A stretch of 64,000 nt of DNA from assembly GCA_021292165.1 (NCBI GenBank), contig CM037878.1, forward strand, positions 290,270,971-290,334,970, read 5' to 3'. Position numbers and translations under genes: made by a program. The stretch is from Shinisaurus crocodilurus (lineage: Eukaryota; Chordata; Lepidosauria; Squamata; Shinisauridae). The first letter of the stretch is position 1. The number at the start of each line of letters is the position of its first letter. Of the stretch, positions 1 through 14,600 are shown piece by piece. The notes beneath the pieces are model-generated. The model was not told the DNA's origin and ran no database searches. It saw only the letters and a program-made list of their open reading frames with translations.

Positions 1-72
1 CAGTTATTGTAAGTTGCCTTGAGTGCCATTTTTGGTAGAAAGGCACAGCACAAATCAAATAAATAAATGGAC
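1..72 (+). repeat. L2-like LINE 3' tail fragment
   Basis: The segment 'CCTTGAGTGCCATTTT' followed by AAATAAATAAAT matches the 3' end of the L2-like copy at 3880-4240. Only the tail lies in the window. Confidence 0.5.
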
Positions 73-240
73 TGCTACTTACCCCTGGCACATGGGATAC
101 AGTGGATTATATTGTATGAATGCATAAAACAAGAGCATGCATTCTGGGATACTATTTCACATTGGTCATCTCTGTGTCTCCAAGGATGCTCCCTTCACAT
201 GTGGCCCTTTATGCTAACTGGGGTTTTGTCATCTTTATAG

Positions 241-281
241 GAAGAATGAGGAGGAGGCTTGGCTGAGCTGCAGGAGCCCAG
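241..281 (+). CDS. PAAF1: PAAF1 coding exon 2
   Basis: Acceptor after TTTATAG and donor GTGAGC. It reads K-N-E-E-E-A-W-L-S-C-R-S-P plus a split glycine codon. The first base completes an arginine codon begun in exon 1, which lies left of the window. Confidence 0.9.
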
Positions 282-3200
282 GTGAGCGAGAAGAATCCCC
301 AGCCGCTTCTGCAGTGATAGTGTTCACTGTTCAGTTATGTGTCAAACCAGTTCTCTCCTCCCACCCCTTATCTGAAGCTACAAGCTCTGATAAAGAGGTA
401 CCCCCTGCCAGACATTCAACTCCTAAATTAGGGATTCTCAAACTTTTTCCATTATGGCCTCCCTAAATCAAGAAAGGGACCCATGCAAATCATATAATTT
501 GCAAAGCTGGAAGAACAAACTCACACTTCTTGAAGGAGCCTGCTCAGCTCTGTGGCCTGCTCAGAAAAAACCTTCAGTCCTGCTCACCGGCACCTAATTT
601 TTAAGTGAAAAAGTTACTTGGATTTTAATAAGCTTGTTTGTGTGTTTTTGCTTTATTTTATTTTATTAACTATATTTCTATGCTACCCATAACTAAAGTT
701 CTCTGGGCAACATACATGATTAAAAACACAATATAAACAATAAAAATGTGATTACAATATAAAACACACTGATATGCACAATTGATTGTATTACTGTTTA
801 TTTACTAATATTAATTTAGCATTGGAGGAGGTGGGAATGGCATAACAACCTGGTAGAAAACAATTTTTGAAGCAGTATTAAAAGTGGATCTCATTGGCCC
901 CTACCTGAGAGTCTTACAGTGCAATGTCTACTCACAAGTAAGTTCTTACCCCAGAAAATCCATTGAAGGTGCAATTCTATGGCTATTTAGGCAGAAGAAA
1001 GTCCTACAACTCCCAGTATCCTTCCAGCCAGCCATGCTGGGAATTGTAGGACTTTTTTTCTGTCTAAACATGTGCAGGAACTGGTAAGCAGTCCGCTGCC
1101 TAAGGCAGTCTATGATTTTCTCAACTTCAGTCACTCCTCAAAATGAGGGTAATAATAATGGTCTACCTTACAGAACTGTTGTAAGGATTACTATGATAAT
1201 GAATGAGGAGCACTTTGAACATGTCATTGGTATTTATTTATTTATTTATTATATTTATACCCCGCCTTTTTTCCTGCAAGGAACCCAAGACAGGTTACAT
1301 AATCATCCTCCTCCTCTCCATTTTATCCTCACAACAACCCTGTGAGGTAGGTTAGGCTGAGAGTCAGTGACTGGCCCAAAGTCACCCAGTGAGTTTCATG
1401 GCCGAGCGGGGACTAGAACCTGGATCTCCCGTGTCCCAGTCCAACACACTCACCACTATGCCACACTGGCTGGTATGGGAATATGTCGACCACATGAACT
1501 AGAAAAATTGAAATGGTGTTTCTGATCTCAGCAATTGGAGCTAACTTGATGTGCCCTTAATGTGTTGAACACAGAATTGCTGACTTTGAAACATTGTTAA
1601 TAAAATATAAATAGATGATAATGGGTTCTTTAAAGTAGTATTGTCTAAAATGCTCAACTTGTCTTCTGTCCCTGTATGTTGTTCATGTTGTACTCTAGGA
1701 AAATCTACCCTATATGGGACCCTGACTTGTCAGGGCGTGAGCTCAGATGGAATTCCTGAAATCACAGCCTCTGAAGGATTTGTTGTCAGTGAAATAACTA
1801 AGGTACTGTCACGTATGTCTGTATGGTTGAAGGGTAGGCTAATAGTAGAGAGAGCTAAGCCAGCCCTATAGTGTATACCTTTCCTTATATTGTTTATAAT
1901 CTGAACTTTAACCTCTTGTTTGTTTCCCTTTTGCTATATTTCTTTTGCCCCCCTCTAGCTCAGGGCTATCCAACCTTGGGTCCCCAGATGTTCCTGGGCT
2001 ACAGCTCCCAGAATCCCTTGCCATTAGCCATGCTGGCTGGGTATGCTGGGAGCTGTAGGCCAGCAACATCTGGGGACCCAAGGTTGGAGAGTCTAGCTGG
2101 AGGTAGCAATAAGATGCTTTCACTATAATTAAGACCTTCCCTAAGCCTCTGTCATAACTCTGTTTGTTTGTTTGTTTATTGGGTTTATATCCTGCCTTTT
2201 GACTGTCAGGGCCCCAACATGAATTATGGCATTTTAAAATACAATAACACCAAAGAACAATATCAACATTTAACATTAAAATGTAAATTGCAAAACAATA
2301 ACACATGCTGTTAGGAACAATGGTGAGATGCTACAGTTGATGACTCATACTTCTCTTACTGTCGTTCATCTCCAGATCACCGGCAGAAAATCACTGAACA
2401 CCTGTCAATATGGGTGTAGACTTGGCGGAAAATATTTAATGCCTAAACATAGCCTAGTAAGAGGAGCTTGGGAAAGTGCCGTATTAGTAGCACTGGAGTG
2501 ATATTTTCTGACCAACAATCTGGCAGCAACATTTTCCATCGGTTGAATTCTCTGAACACTTTTCAAGGGCTGCTTCACACAGGCCATGCTACAGTAGAGT
2601 TTACTACACTAGTCTAGAGGTTACTGAAGCAACTAGCTTTTTCATCTTAAAAAGACCCAGTGAAATATACTTTTTCAGTGGATGAGAAGTTGTTCCTTTT
2701 CTGATGTGAATGGCAGGTTCAGATACAGCTAGTGAATTAAGGGCTTGAACACATGTCCTAAAATTGACCCAGTACAGTAACTCCCATGCCTCATGTTATG
2801 TCATGTACTATCGGAAACAGCACAAATGTATGGAGATGAGGTAGTCAAGTTCACTCCTAAAAATATCAAGTGCAATTGTGGCTATTTGCTTTACTCTCTT
2901 GTGTGGAGTTTTCCACCAGATTGGTCCCAAGCTGTTAGATTTCATGATGAGTGAATGTACAAATAATCTGCTTTTGATAAACATTAATGTTATCTCTTCC
3001 TTTCTTTTCCACCTGCTGCAGAAAAGTCTGCTTGTTTCCTGCCCTCGTGAAAATGCCTCCACCAAATTTCTGGCGCCCTACACTACATTCTGTAGAATTC
3101 ATCAAAAAAGTGTAAGTGTTTTTACAAACCGATTTGAAACGGGCTGTCTTTAAATGAAGATGCAACAGGCTAATTCAATGAGTTGCAGTGTTGTTGTTGT

Positions 3201-3290
3201 TTTTGATAACTTGTCAATAGCTTTGTGCTAACTAAGTTGAAGTTAGGAGATCTGGAAGCCTACTTCTGCCTTTATTGCATCATCTTCTCG

Positions 3291-3338
<48 letters not shown>

Positions 3339-5610
3339 AGTGCACTTTGGCCTATAGGCTGTAATGCAGGCATCCTAATTCTGTTTAGAAGAAACCTAGA
3401 AACACACAGAGCTATAATCATTCTTCAGACTGTAGCACCTGGATTCCCCGCAGAACCACCTGTTATCATTTTCTGAAGGGCAAGTTGAGTAACTTGCATG
3501 GTTATAGATAAAAATTCTCTGCACAAATGTCCCTATACCTCTTCATGAACGCCATCCCCTATCAGGAGACAGGCCAACAGATGAGATGTGTTTACTTACT
3601 TTGCTAATTATTATATTGAAAACGTTTAAGATGAGGTACAGTATAAAACAAAGAGCAAAAAACAAATTAAACAGAAATTATGAATGTATCTAACTATTAC
3701 ACAATTAGACAAGTTCTGAGGTCAGGTGAGTGAAAGCTGGAGATGGCAGGAGTTGGTCAGGGCTCGGGAGGACAAATCAGGTATGTCAAATGACAAGGAA
3801 GTTCTTGCTCTGTGCCCTGGTAATCCAAATTTTGCATCCAGAAAAGTGTATATGTGACGTGGTGGCTGACTGAGGATTTGTCACATCATTTGCTTTAGAA
3901 TTCCCTGTAAGCAGATATAAGAGGGCCTTCTTGGTGGTTGCTCCCAGGCTCTGGAACTCTCTGCTAAGGGAGGCTAGGTTGGCCCTTTCTGCTGTCCTTT
4001 CACTGGCAGGCAAAGAAGTTTTTATTCAAGCAGGCCTTTGGCATCTAAGCAGGTCTGTTGGGTTGGGTGCTGTTTTTATTTTGTTGTGTTTTTAATTGTG
4101 TTTTAAATGTATTTGTTTTATTATTGTTTTAATCGTGTTTTTATTTTATTTTTTACATTAGTTCCTATGATTATAAAGCCACCTTGAGTGCCATTTTCTT
4201 GGAAGAAGGGCAGGGTACAAATCAAATAAATAAATAAGATCAAAATGGCGATCACCTACTCTTATTTTATGCATAATTGTATATAATTTGCGACAGATGT
4301 GATACTCAAAAACCTGGCCATTGTTTTTATGATTATATAACTTTAATTTGATCTTCATATGTCGAAGGTCCTGTCTTTTATGAGTTGGTTAATGATACGG
4401 AACAGAGATTTCTAAACAAATACCTTAGACTATGGTTTGTTCAATAATACCTGGTCTTAACTGTAGAAATTATGCCAGAGGTAGGCAACATGATGCTCTC
4501 CAGATCTTGTTGGACTACAGTTCTCATCTACTTCATCCAGCATGGCCAATGGTTAGGAATTATGGGAGCTGTAATGAATTATGCAAATGCCTATTCACTC
4601 TGGGCTCTTGTAGGCTGTGGTTGTTCATCTTTCTCTATCTTCATTTTAGATCACTTGCCTTGACATTTCTAGTGGTGGTGGGCTTGGAGTGTCAACCAGT
4701 GCTGATGGGAGGATGAAAAATTGGCAAGCTGCTAATGGAGAAATAAGAGTAAGAACCAAATTTATTTAGTTGGGCCTTGAGTCTTGCATTTAAGATATCT
4801 GCAACTAAAAAGCCATTTATTATTATTTTTTTTGGTCAATCCCCCCAACTGCTGTTCAAACTCAAGAGCTTTAAAAGCAATTTAAAGTGACTGTGGCAGC
4901 TCAGAGTGCCTTTTACCATCTTCGGTTGGTTCGCCAGCTACAGCCTCTCCTGGACAGGGATAGCTTGGCCACAGTGGTACAGGCGCTAGTAACCTCAAGA
5001 ATGGATTACTGCAATGCGCTCTATGTGGGGCTCCCCTAAAGGCTGCTCCGGAAGCTGGAGCTAGTGCAGAATGCAGCAGCCAGGCTGTTGTCGGAAGCTG
5101 CCCCTTTCCAGCATGCAACTCCTTTGCTGAAGGAACTACACTGGCTGCTTATTTGCTACTGGGCCAGGTTTAAGGTTCGGGTACTTCCGTACAAAGCCCA
5201 AAACAACTTGGGACCAGGTTACCTGAGAGAGCGCCTCCTCCCTTACCAACCTGCCCAGTCACTGAGGTCATCGGATGGCATGCTCCTGGTGGTTCCTCAT
5301 GGACCTTTGGCCCGATTGGAGTCCACCCGGAGAAGAGCCTTCAGTGTGGTGGCTCCATTTCTGTGGAACTCCCTGCCTCTGGAGGTCAGGCAGGCTCCAA
5401 CATGGTGCCGCTTTCGGCGCCTGCTGGAGACCTCCTTGTTCCCCGGGAAGCCTTCTCTGTTCTCCAACCACCACTGTAATTGTTACTTTGTTTAGAATGT
5501 ATTTTGTTTGTTTCTTTTATCTGTGTTTGTCTTTTTACTTTTCACCACTCTGGAATTGACTAAATAATTAATTGATGATGATGATGATAATCATCATCAT
5601 CATCATCATG

Positions 5611-5643
<33 letters not shown>

Positions 5644-8600
5644 ATGATGATTTGAGGGCTAGAAGGGATAGCTGCTGAAAAGAACCAACCTGATAAATCT
5701 GTGCATACACGCCAGTGAATCATGACCAGGAGGTTTCTGATATTTAACATAACTATACCTTCTGGTACAATGGAGAGGGCAGTTAGTCTTCTGCTTCTTT
5801 CCCTAAAGGAGTCCAGGATCTGGCCGCTATGTGGAGGGTCAGCTAACCTCCATGTCACAAGCAAGCCCGCACACTCTGACAGGTTAAACAGGAATCCAAT
5901 AAGTTAACTCTTTCTCCCTGCCTCCTGGCTGCTTTTTGTATAACGGATTTAGCAAAAGCCGCCTAATTCTCCTGAGGTGGTAAACCTGTGTCCAGGTGGG
6001 GGCTGACATAGAGAAATATGTCAGGGAGAAAACTATGCTAGAATACCTTCCCCTGACATGCTAATTTTTTATGTGTAGGGATTTATTGTTTTTGTACAAT
6101 AAAGATGGGTGAATAAAAGGTAGAATGGGATCTCTCCGTAGCGGCAACAACATGATTTTCCCCCACCCTAAATTATACTGCTGACATGAAAAGAGCTGGG
6201 GGGGCGGGCAGGAATGGATTTTTCTCTAGAAAGACTGAGTTCTGTCCTATTCTAGTTCTCAGAACAAATTCCAGGGCTTAGAATTCTTTAATTCTGTGTG
6301 TATGTCTTTTGCACCAGGCTCTAGTTGGTGGATCTTGCTGTCCTAGTTAAATAAAAAAAGGTAGATGTCAGAAACCTGAAGTCTGCCCACCCCTGTTCTA
6401 AGACACACAGATCCTTGCTGGCATGTAGGCAGTCCAGCTAGCCAGTGTTCTTGGCTGATAAATAGATGTTTGTTGCTAAGTAACACAGCAGAGGGTGAGA
6501 TGAGGCTTGTAACCGTGGCACTAGCACCTGATCCTTTGTTTTCCCAGAGATGTTTGGAAGGCCACGTATACGATGTGAATTGCTGCAGATTTTTCCCATC
6601 TGGCATGGTGGTCCTGAGTGGGGGGATGGATGCCCAGCTAAAGATCTGGTCTGTGGAAGATGCCAGCTGTGTTGTGACATTTCAGGGTCACAAAGCAGGT
6701 ACAGAGAATTGACAGTTGAATCTGAAATAAGTGCAATCATGATAGTAGTTGATTTAGGATACATCTAAGTAGGTTAAGCCAGTTTGAATGCACACTAAAG
6801 CTGTTGGGTCTGCAACAGCTCACTCATCCACCCTGCATCTATCTGGTGCGCAAAGGAATAGGGAAAATTGCATTCGTCCGGCACAACGCTGTGCTGATTA
6901 GAAAGTGGACATTTCATTTCCCCCTTCCTTTCCCAGCCAACGCGACCATAGAGTAGTGGGCCCACCATGCCCCACACTCCCAGGCCAGATAATGCCCGCT
7001 TCTCTGACCCATGCCAGAGCTACAGCATCTTCCTTCCCGTACCAGCCCTGTCACTGGTTGGCATCTCTGTTTGCACTGTTGCCTGTGATGCTACAGTTTC
7101 AGCTCTGCCCTAATCAGCTATGGGTGGGTGATCAGCTGCTGAGTGTCCCTATCTGGGCAAATGTTCCACTTATCCAGAGGACAAGCTAACTCTTGATGGA
7201 AGAACCATGCAGTGTTTTATGAGAGAGTGGAATATCCCTCCACATTCTTGCGTGGAATGTCAACAAAGTGTCTTCTAGAGCAGTGTTCTCCAACCTTGGG
7301 TCCCCAGATGTTTTTGGCCTACAACTCCCAGCATGCCCCGGCCAGCTACGCTGGCCGGGGCATTCTGGGAGTTGTAGGCCAAAAACATCTGGGGACCCAA
7401 GGTTGGAGAACACTGTTCTAGAGCCTTGAAATGAGGACCGGTTTCATAGGGGTCCCCACCTCTGCTTGCCTTGGTGAATGTTCCATCATTCTGGAGAGCC
7501 TGATGAGATGAGTCCTAGCCTTCCTCACCGGCTCGGAAGCAGCACAACCACAGGAAAGGTCCTCACGCAAGCTGGTGTGCTGAGCGCCTCTGCTGCCAAG
7601 GTGTGCTGAGCGCCTCTGCAGCCCAGCATCAAAACAAGGCTGGTGGAGGTGGGGAGAATTGCCCCTGTTCTTGGGCTGGGTTGCTGAGGGCGTCAAAGGC
7701 CCAGTGCAGCTGTAGGTATGGCCCCCACTCCCTGTTGTGACATGTAACAAAACAACAGCTGTGGCACAATTGTTTTCATTTGGAAAGGTACAGAAAGGCT
7801 GGAAAACAAGTCATGTTATGTCTGCCACTTCCTGTCCTGTTCTCATGGGGAAAGTAGGTGTGAAAGAAATACGAGCTGATCACATGGTTTGTACTTTCTG
7901 ATGACGTTGTATGATTTGTTAGGTTTCGTTCTGTAGCCATTTTAGTAGAGAGATGGATTGCTTCTTTGGTTCTTCTCTCTGTTGCTCTGACTGATGCTTG
8001 CTGCCTTATTGCAATCATGTAACGTCAAATGCTGAAGTGGACTTGCTCCACAGGACTAATGCTTATCTGCAACATTGTAATGAAGGGATGTATACTCTGT
8101 AGTATTTACTGGCTGTAGTAATAAACAGGTAGCAATTAAACCTGTGGATTCTACAGAGTTATTTCCTTATTACTGAAAGCTGCAAGAGGAGGCTGCGAGC
8201 TGGCTGTAATCCGAGACGCTTGGAATGCTGCGAAGAGGGAGAGACAGGTCTGGAGTTCTGTGTGTAATTCATGGGCCATTGCACACAGAACAGGATCTTA
8301 AATCTTCCATCTCACGCTCTGTTTTTCCACGAGGCCGGCGGGCCTACCGGGTGGATTGGTTGTAAAGCCTTCAGGGCTGTGTCATTGCCCTTTCACTCCC
8401 CTCTTTCCAGTTCCAGACTTGGAGCATGTGAGCAGAGGTTTGTCTTTGACCCTCGTGCAAGCGCATAACACGAGGTCTGGGGCAAGGAGAGGGGCAGGGT
8501 CCTCCTGGCCACAAATTTCACCTTTGCTGCAGAGGCCAGCAAAAATTGTGGACCCTCCTTGAGTATTTGTTATTCCATATAAGCATTTTGTCCTGAAATG

Positions 8601-11600
8601 CCCAAACTGCAGATGGTTCTCACAACCTGATTAGGAGAGCCAGCTCTCTCTTGCAAGAGAGATTTACTGCAGCTGAATTGAGCTCACTCAGTCCTTTTTC
8701 TACCAGAAAAGGTAGAAACATTTGTTTTATTTGGAATTGTCTTAGCAGCTGTGGGCAACTGCAATTCGAATAGGCTTCATTGAATTGTTTGGTAAATGCT
8801 TGCCATAACTTGCTCTTGCTCGGTAGGAGCTACTGCAAACGTAGAATGTTATATCCTGGCCAAAAATTGGTGCTGCAGGACTAGATAGACCTTTGGTCTG
8901 ATCCAGCGCAACTCTCATGTTCTTATGACACCATATCTGGGGTTGGAAAGCTGTTTTCACCCAGGCTGGATCACAAATGCCTCTGTAGGCTTCTTTCCCC
9001 TCTTGCCCCTTGTAGCATATTGCTGTGGTTCTCTGGTGTGGTCTTACCTGCTGACTCCTAGTCCTTGAGCACTCTTGCTCCTCATGGCACACCTTGATCA
9101 GGATTATGCTGGATTTGCGTGGGACGGGAGTGGGGTGAGGCTAAATGTATGGATCCCACCTTTGAGCGAGTGTGTTGGGCTTGATGAACTCCTGGTTTCC
9201 CCTTTGCGACCAGATAGTATTTGCTTTTCCTAAGAGTGGTTCCTTTTTGCGATGTTGCAGGAATCCTGGACACAGCCATCGTGGATCGAGGAAGGAACGT
9301 GGTCTCCAGCTCTCGGGATGGCACGGCACGCCTCTGGGATTGTGGGAAATCTTCTTGTCTGGGGGTTGTGGCGGATTGCGGCTCCCCTGTCAATGGTATC
9401 GCTTTGGGTGAAGCTGACAACTCCTTAAATTTGGGTTCACCTGAAAAAATACCTAGTACGTAATGAGATTGGGCAAGTGTTCTCTCTTTTTAAAAAACAG
9501 CAACATTAACTATTTGTTTCTGCCATCTATAAAGTCATGCTAAAACACACACACAGTCTTGGTTTTATTTTATATGTAATTTGTTGCAGGGAGTGGGGAA
9601 ACTCTTTTGTATTTATTGATCAGACAGGGCCAAAAAGGCAGAGGAGGGTCCATAGCCTGTGCTCTTCCACTGACCTTTGCATGGCAACTTAGAGTAGTTG
9701 ATAATGGGCTAGAACTAGATAAGCTGATTGTCCAGCTCACTACAAGGCAGCTTCATGTGCTTGTATGACAGCTGTGTTTTAAGATCTTAAAATTAAGGAA
9801 GAAGGGAAGCATTGATACTTAGTGTGCCTTTTATGTATGCAGCAACAATGAGATTTACAATCCAAACTTTTTAACCTGGGTTAAAATTCAGTAAAACACT
9901 TTCGAAAAAGTATGCTGAGAGCCAGGGCAATCCTTTAAAACTAAAAATTAAGGGCGCAATCCTATGAATGTTTAGACCGGGAGCATGCTGGGAGTCGTAG
10001 GTCTTTTTTCTGTCTAAACTTGCATAGGATTGTGCCTTGCATATATAAATTTAAACACAGGGTTAGGGTTAACCCTCCCAATCCCTTTTCCTTTTGTGTC
10101 GTGTCTTTTAGATTGTGAGCCTGAGGGTAGGGACTGTCTTATTATTAATTTGTGTAAGCCGCTCTAAGCCTTTTCTGGCTGAAGAGCGGGGTATAAATGC
10201 AATAAATAAATAAATTTAAAAAAAAAAAAGTTGCTCATCTCCTGTAACAGCACATACAGACATTGAAGGCCAGACTAGGAATGATTGGGCAGCCGTGTTG
10301 GGTTATTCATGTGTCTGTCCCATTTCATTTATGTGGAAAGGGGTGTGTATATGTGGAGGGCTTGGACTGCTGGCCATCTTGCCTCTCCACACTGCAGTGG
10401 AGTTTTGGAACTGGGCAAGGATGATCTGGGATGATGGCGCATGGGGAGGCAAGGTGGGAGAGGATCCAGCTCCCCTCACCCACGAACCTCTTTTCATGTA
10501 AAGATTGACCACATGAAGCACAAGATCCGCCATATGAAGCACAACAATGGCTGTCCCCATTACCTCTAGTTTGCCCTTATTTCTGGCCTTAAACAATTTG
10601 CAAGGTGAATAGCTGCTGTTCTTTCCAACACAGGTGAGCGTGAAATTGGGACAGAAGGGAAACTCCTGCTGTTGGCCCGGGAAGACAAAAAGTTGCAAGG
10701 CGTGGGGTTGCAAAGCCGGCAACCGGTAAGGTTTCTTTTTGACATGTTTAATAGTTACCTACCAGTCAAACCTGGTCATTAATTTCAGTTTTTCATCTCA
10801 CGATAATGGCTCTGTCCAGCCTAACTACAGTAACAGCTTTTGCTTCTTGAAAGTTCTGGGCTTTCAGCTTCTCTGACTAAAGGAACCTGTGCAAAGACAC
10901 AGGCTAGATAGGTTTGTTGTTCTGTGTTTATGTGGTTTATGTGGTGGTGGAGTTGGGCCAAGCAAGGCAGAGGAGTTAAGACAGAAAGACAATAGTACAG
11001 CAGAGTGGATGAAAATTGATGCTTTTAAAAAACCCATAAAATTAGATTTAAAAGGTTAGCTTTAAAAAAATTAAATTGGATTTTTTCAGCCTAGTAACTA
11101 TCAAACTATCAGTCATGGGCATTTCATTTTTGTTAGTTTGTTTTTTGTGAAGGCAAGGCTGGGCCGAGACAGAAGGCCGATTCGTACAACATGTCGTGTG
11201 AATGCAGGCCGGGGGCGCCCCTGCGGGACAGCCGGGGACGCGAAGCATGCAAAGTGACCATAGGCGGTAGAGGGGTAAGCCCCTACCGTGCATGGCCACC
11301 CTGCCGTGTGAACAGCAGGCAGCCGTCCTGCGGGGGTCGCACAGAAGCAGCAGCCCAGAGTGGCTGGAGCTGCAGCCGCTCCAGCCTGTAGGGGCAAACG
11401 GCCCCTCTGGGCATCCCCCGCTTGCCGCCTGGGTCGTACGAACTGGCCCAGAGAGAAGCAGAAAGGAGCAACACTAAAAGAGAGAAGACAAAATTGTCCA
11501 TCTTCTAGTATTCTCATACTAAGGCTGCATTCCTATACCCATTTACCCAGGAACTCAAAGGAACTTATTTCTGAGGACACATGTATACAAGTTGACCTCA

Positions 11601-14600
11601 AATTGTCCTGGGTGCTGGTCATATGAAAGACCCTATATGGGACTATGTTAAAGACATTTCCTCTATAGCTAAAAAGAAAAGCAGACAAAATATATACAGT
11701 GAGACAAAGAGATGCAAAGCCTGCTTGCAAAAATGAAATAGTGCAAATAAAACTATTTAGCTGTAAATAAACATGGCTTAGTGGTCAAATGTGCCCCATG
11801 GTTCAGGAAATACATGGGAAAGTTTAAATGGGAAACTTGATTTAAATCAGTGATTTAAATGACCATCTTTCTTGCTTATTTAAATCACCTAGATTGAAAG
11901 ACCCTACATATTCCCATATAGGGTCTTTCGTATGTCCAGCACCCAGGACAGTTTAAATCTCCTAGATTTAAATCAATCCACCCTGACAGAGAGTAAGAAA
12001 AATAAGACAGTTTTTCTACAAAGAAGCTGAGCTGAACTTTCTGCGTGGTCTGTATTTATATGATGCAGCAACCTGAGAGCCAGTAGTGGTTAGAGTGCTG
12101 GACTGGACTGGGACTCTGGAGTTCCAGGTTTTAATCCTCACATGGCCACAAAGCTCACTGGGTGACTTTGGACTTTGGACCAGTCACTGACTCTCAGCCT
12201 AACCTCTAACGCACAGGGTTGTTGTGAGGATAAAATGGAGAGGAGGAGGACCATTTAAGCAGCCTTGGGTTCCTTGCTAGAGGAAAAAAGGTGGGATATA
12301 AATGTAATCTAATAATAATAACCTTGCTGGTGCTAAGGAGGTCTAGATTTGATCAGAGACTGTCTGGGAACTTTGCGGATGTGCAAAGTTCTTTACTTTC
12401 TTTCAGTGAAGTTTCAATTGACTTCATTTTTTAGCTGGATTTTTTCCCCTCATCCATGGAACAGAACCTCAGATTCTCTTTCTTTCTTTCTTCCTCCCTC
12501 CCTCCCTCCTCAGGTTTTTCTCTTTGTTGGCTCTGATGCATTTAACTGCTGCACGTTCCTATCCAGCATCTACCTCCTGGGTGGGACGCAAGATGGAAAT
12601 ATATACCAACTGGATGTGAGAAATACCAAGTGAGTAGGATTAAAGCAGTGTTCTCCAACCTTGGGTCCCCAGATGTTTTTGGCCTACAACTCCCAGCATG
12701 CCCCGGCCAGCGTAGCTGGCCGGGGCATGCTGGGAGTTGTAGGCCAAAAACATCTGGGGACCCAAGGTTGGAGAACACTGGATTAAAGGGTGACTGTTAC
12801 ATGATTGCTTCCCATGTTGCTCCCGCAATGTATGTAATGTGGAGGAAATGTTTGGGAGGGGCATGGGGAGGAGGAGGAGGGGCCACGTGAGCCACCTTGG
12901 GTTCCTTGCAAGAGGAAAAGAGGCGGGATGCAGATCTAATAATAAATAAATAAAACGGGCTGTGGCCCAATTCATATGGCTTTGAAAGCAGAATTCTGAC
13001 CAACATTATGGTGTGAGTGCCTCTTTGTGATTTAAAAAAAAATTGATTTTTCTTGCTGCTCTTTCTAGGGCTCCAGTTAGAACTGTTCATAGATCAGGAG
13101 CACCGGTGTTTTCGCTGTTACCATACAAAGATGGATTTATTGCCAGCCAAGGTAGCACTCCTGTTTACTTTCCCATAATTGAGCCCTTTAAGTTACCTCC
13201 AACACGGGTTTTCAGTTGCTGTGAAGAACAACAAACAATTTGTTCCCCACAGACAGAAAGCCTTGCAGCACCACAAAGTAGATTCCTTTAGGACCCAGCA
13301 TGTTTTGTTCATTTGACTTTCGGGTGCCTTGCAACGTTGGGTGGGCTAAAGAATAAAATTGGCATCTTATCATACAGAATGTTAAGCCTTCTAAAGTAAA
13401 CCACGGTTTCTTCTTTTTCACACATTCTGTGCCTCTTTCCAGGTGATGGAACCTGTTTTATTATGCAGCAAGATCTTGACCATGTTGTCGAACTCACTGG
13501 GCCTGACTGTGACCCCGTATACAAGGTATTGTTCAAAAATCCGTGCTTCATCTTGGGTTGAGCAATGCAATTTCACACAAGAGGGAAAGGGTATAACCAG
13601 TAGTTCAAAATCCAGAGTAGAAAAGAAATAGTTAGGATATTTTATTTATTTATTTATTTATTTCATTTATATACCGCCCCACAGCTGAAGCTCACAACAC
13701 TATACATAAAAACAACAATAAAAAACATACAAAATAGTTTAAAAAATTAAAAACTAAATTTAAAAACACAGTTTAAAATAACAATACAAAAGCCAATAAA
13801 ACTGAGCCTACAGGTGACAATCCCCTCCATGCTATTCCAAGCTCCTAACTAAATGCCTTGGCATAGAGGGAAGTCTTAACCTGGCGCCGAATAGATAGTA
13901 AGGTTGGCGCCAGGCGGGTCTCAGTGGGGAGCTGATTCCATAACTGGGGGGCTACCACCGAGAAGTCCCTCCTCCTCATTGCCACCAACCGAGCCTCTCT
14001 TGGAGGTGGCAGTCGGAGGAGGGCCCCAGATGTTGAGCGTAGTGTCCGGGTAGATAGCGGTTGGGAGAGACGTTCCGTCAGGTATTGTGGTCCTAAGCCG
14101 TGTAGGGTTTTATAGGTTAAAACCAGCACCTTGAATTCGGCTCGGAAGCATATTGGCAGCCAGTGCAAGCGGGCCAGAACTGGTGTAATATGCTCGGACC
14201 TTCCGGTCCCTGCAATAAGCCTGGCTGCCGCATTTTGCACAAGTTGCAGCTTCCGAACAGTCTTCAAAGGCAGCCCCACGTAGAGTGCATTGCAGTAGTC
14301 TAGTTTAGAGATCACCAGAGCGTAGATTACTGAGACCAGGCTATCCCTGTCCAGATAGGGGCGTAGCTGGGCCACCAGCCGAAGCTGGTAAAAGGCACTC
14401 CTTGCCACTGAGGCCACTTGAGCCTCAAGTGACAAAGATGGCTCCAGGAGCACCCCCAAGCTACGAACCTTCTCCTTCAAGGGGAGTGCAACCCTATCCA
14501 GAACAGGTTGAACACCCTCCATCCGGTCAAAGGAACCACCCACTAACAGCATCTCAGTCTTGTCTGGATTGAGCCTCAGTTTGTTAGCCCTCATCCAGTC

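Larger units (their letters stand above)
282..1698 (+). other. PAAF1 intron 2
   Basis: No coding sequence. It holds a LINE-like A/T-rich tail (about 650-760), a palindromic MITE (968-1082) and a SINE (1231-1472). Confidence 0.7.
10726..12513 (+). other. PAAF1 intron 8
   Basis: Contains a GC-rich inverted-end segment (11159-11460), a 39-bp inverted repeat pair (11604-11642 and 11912-11950) and a SINE (12075-12321). No coding signal. Confidence 0.6.
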
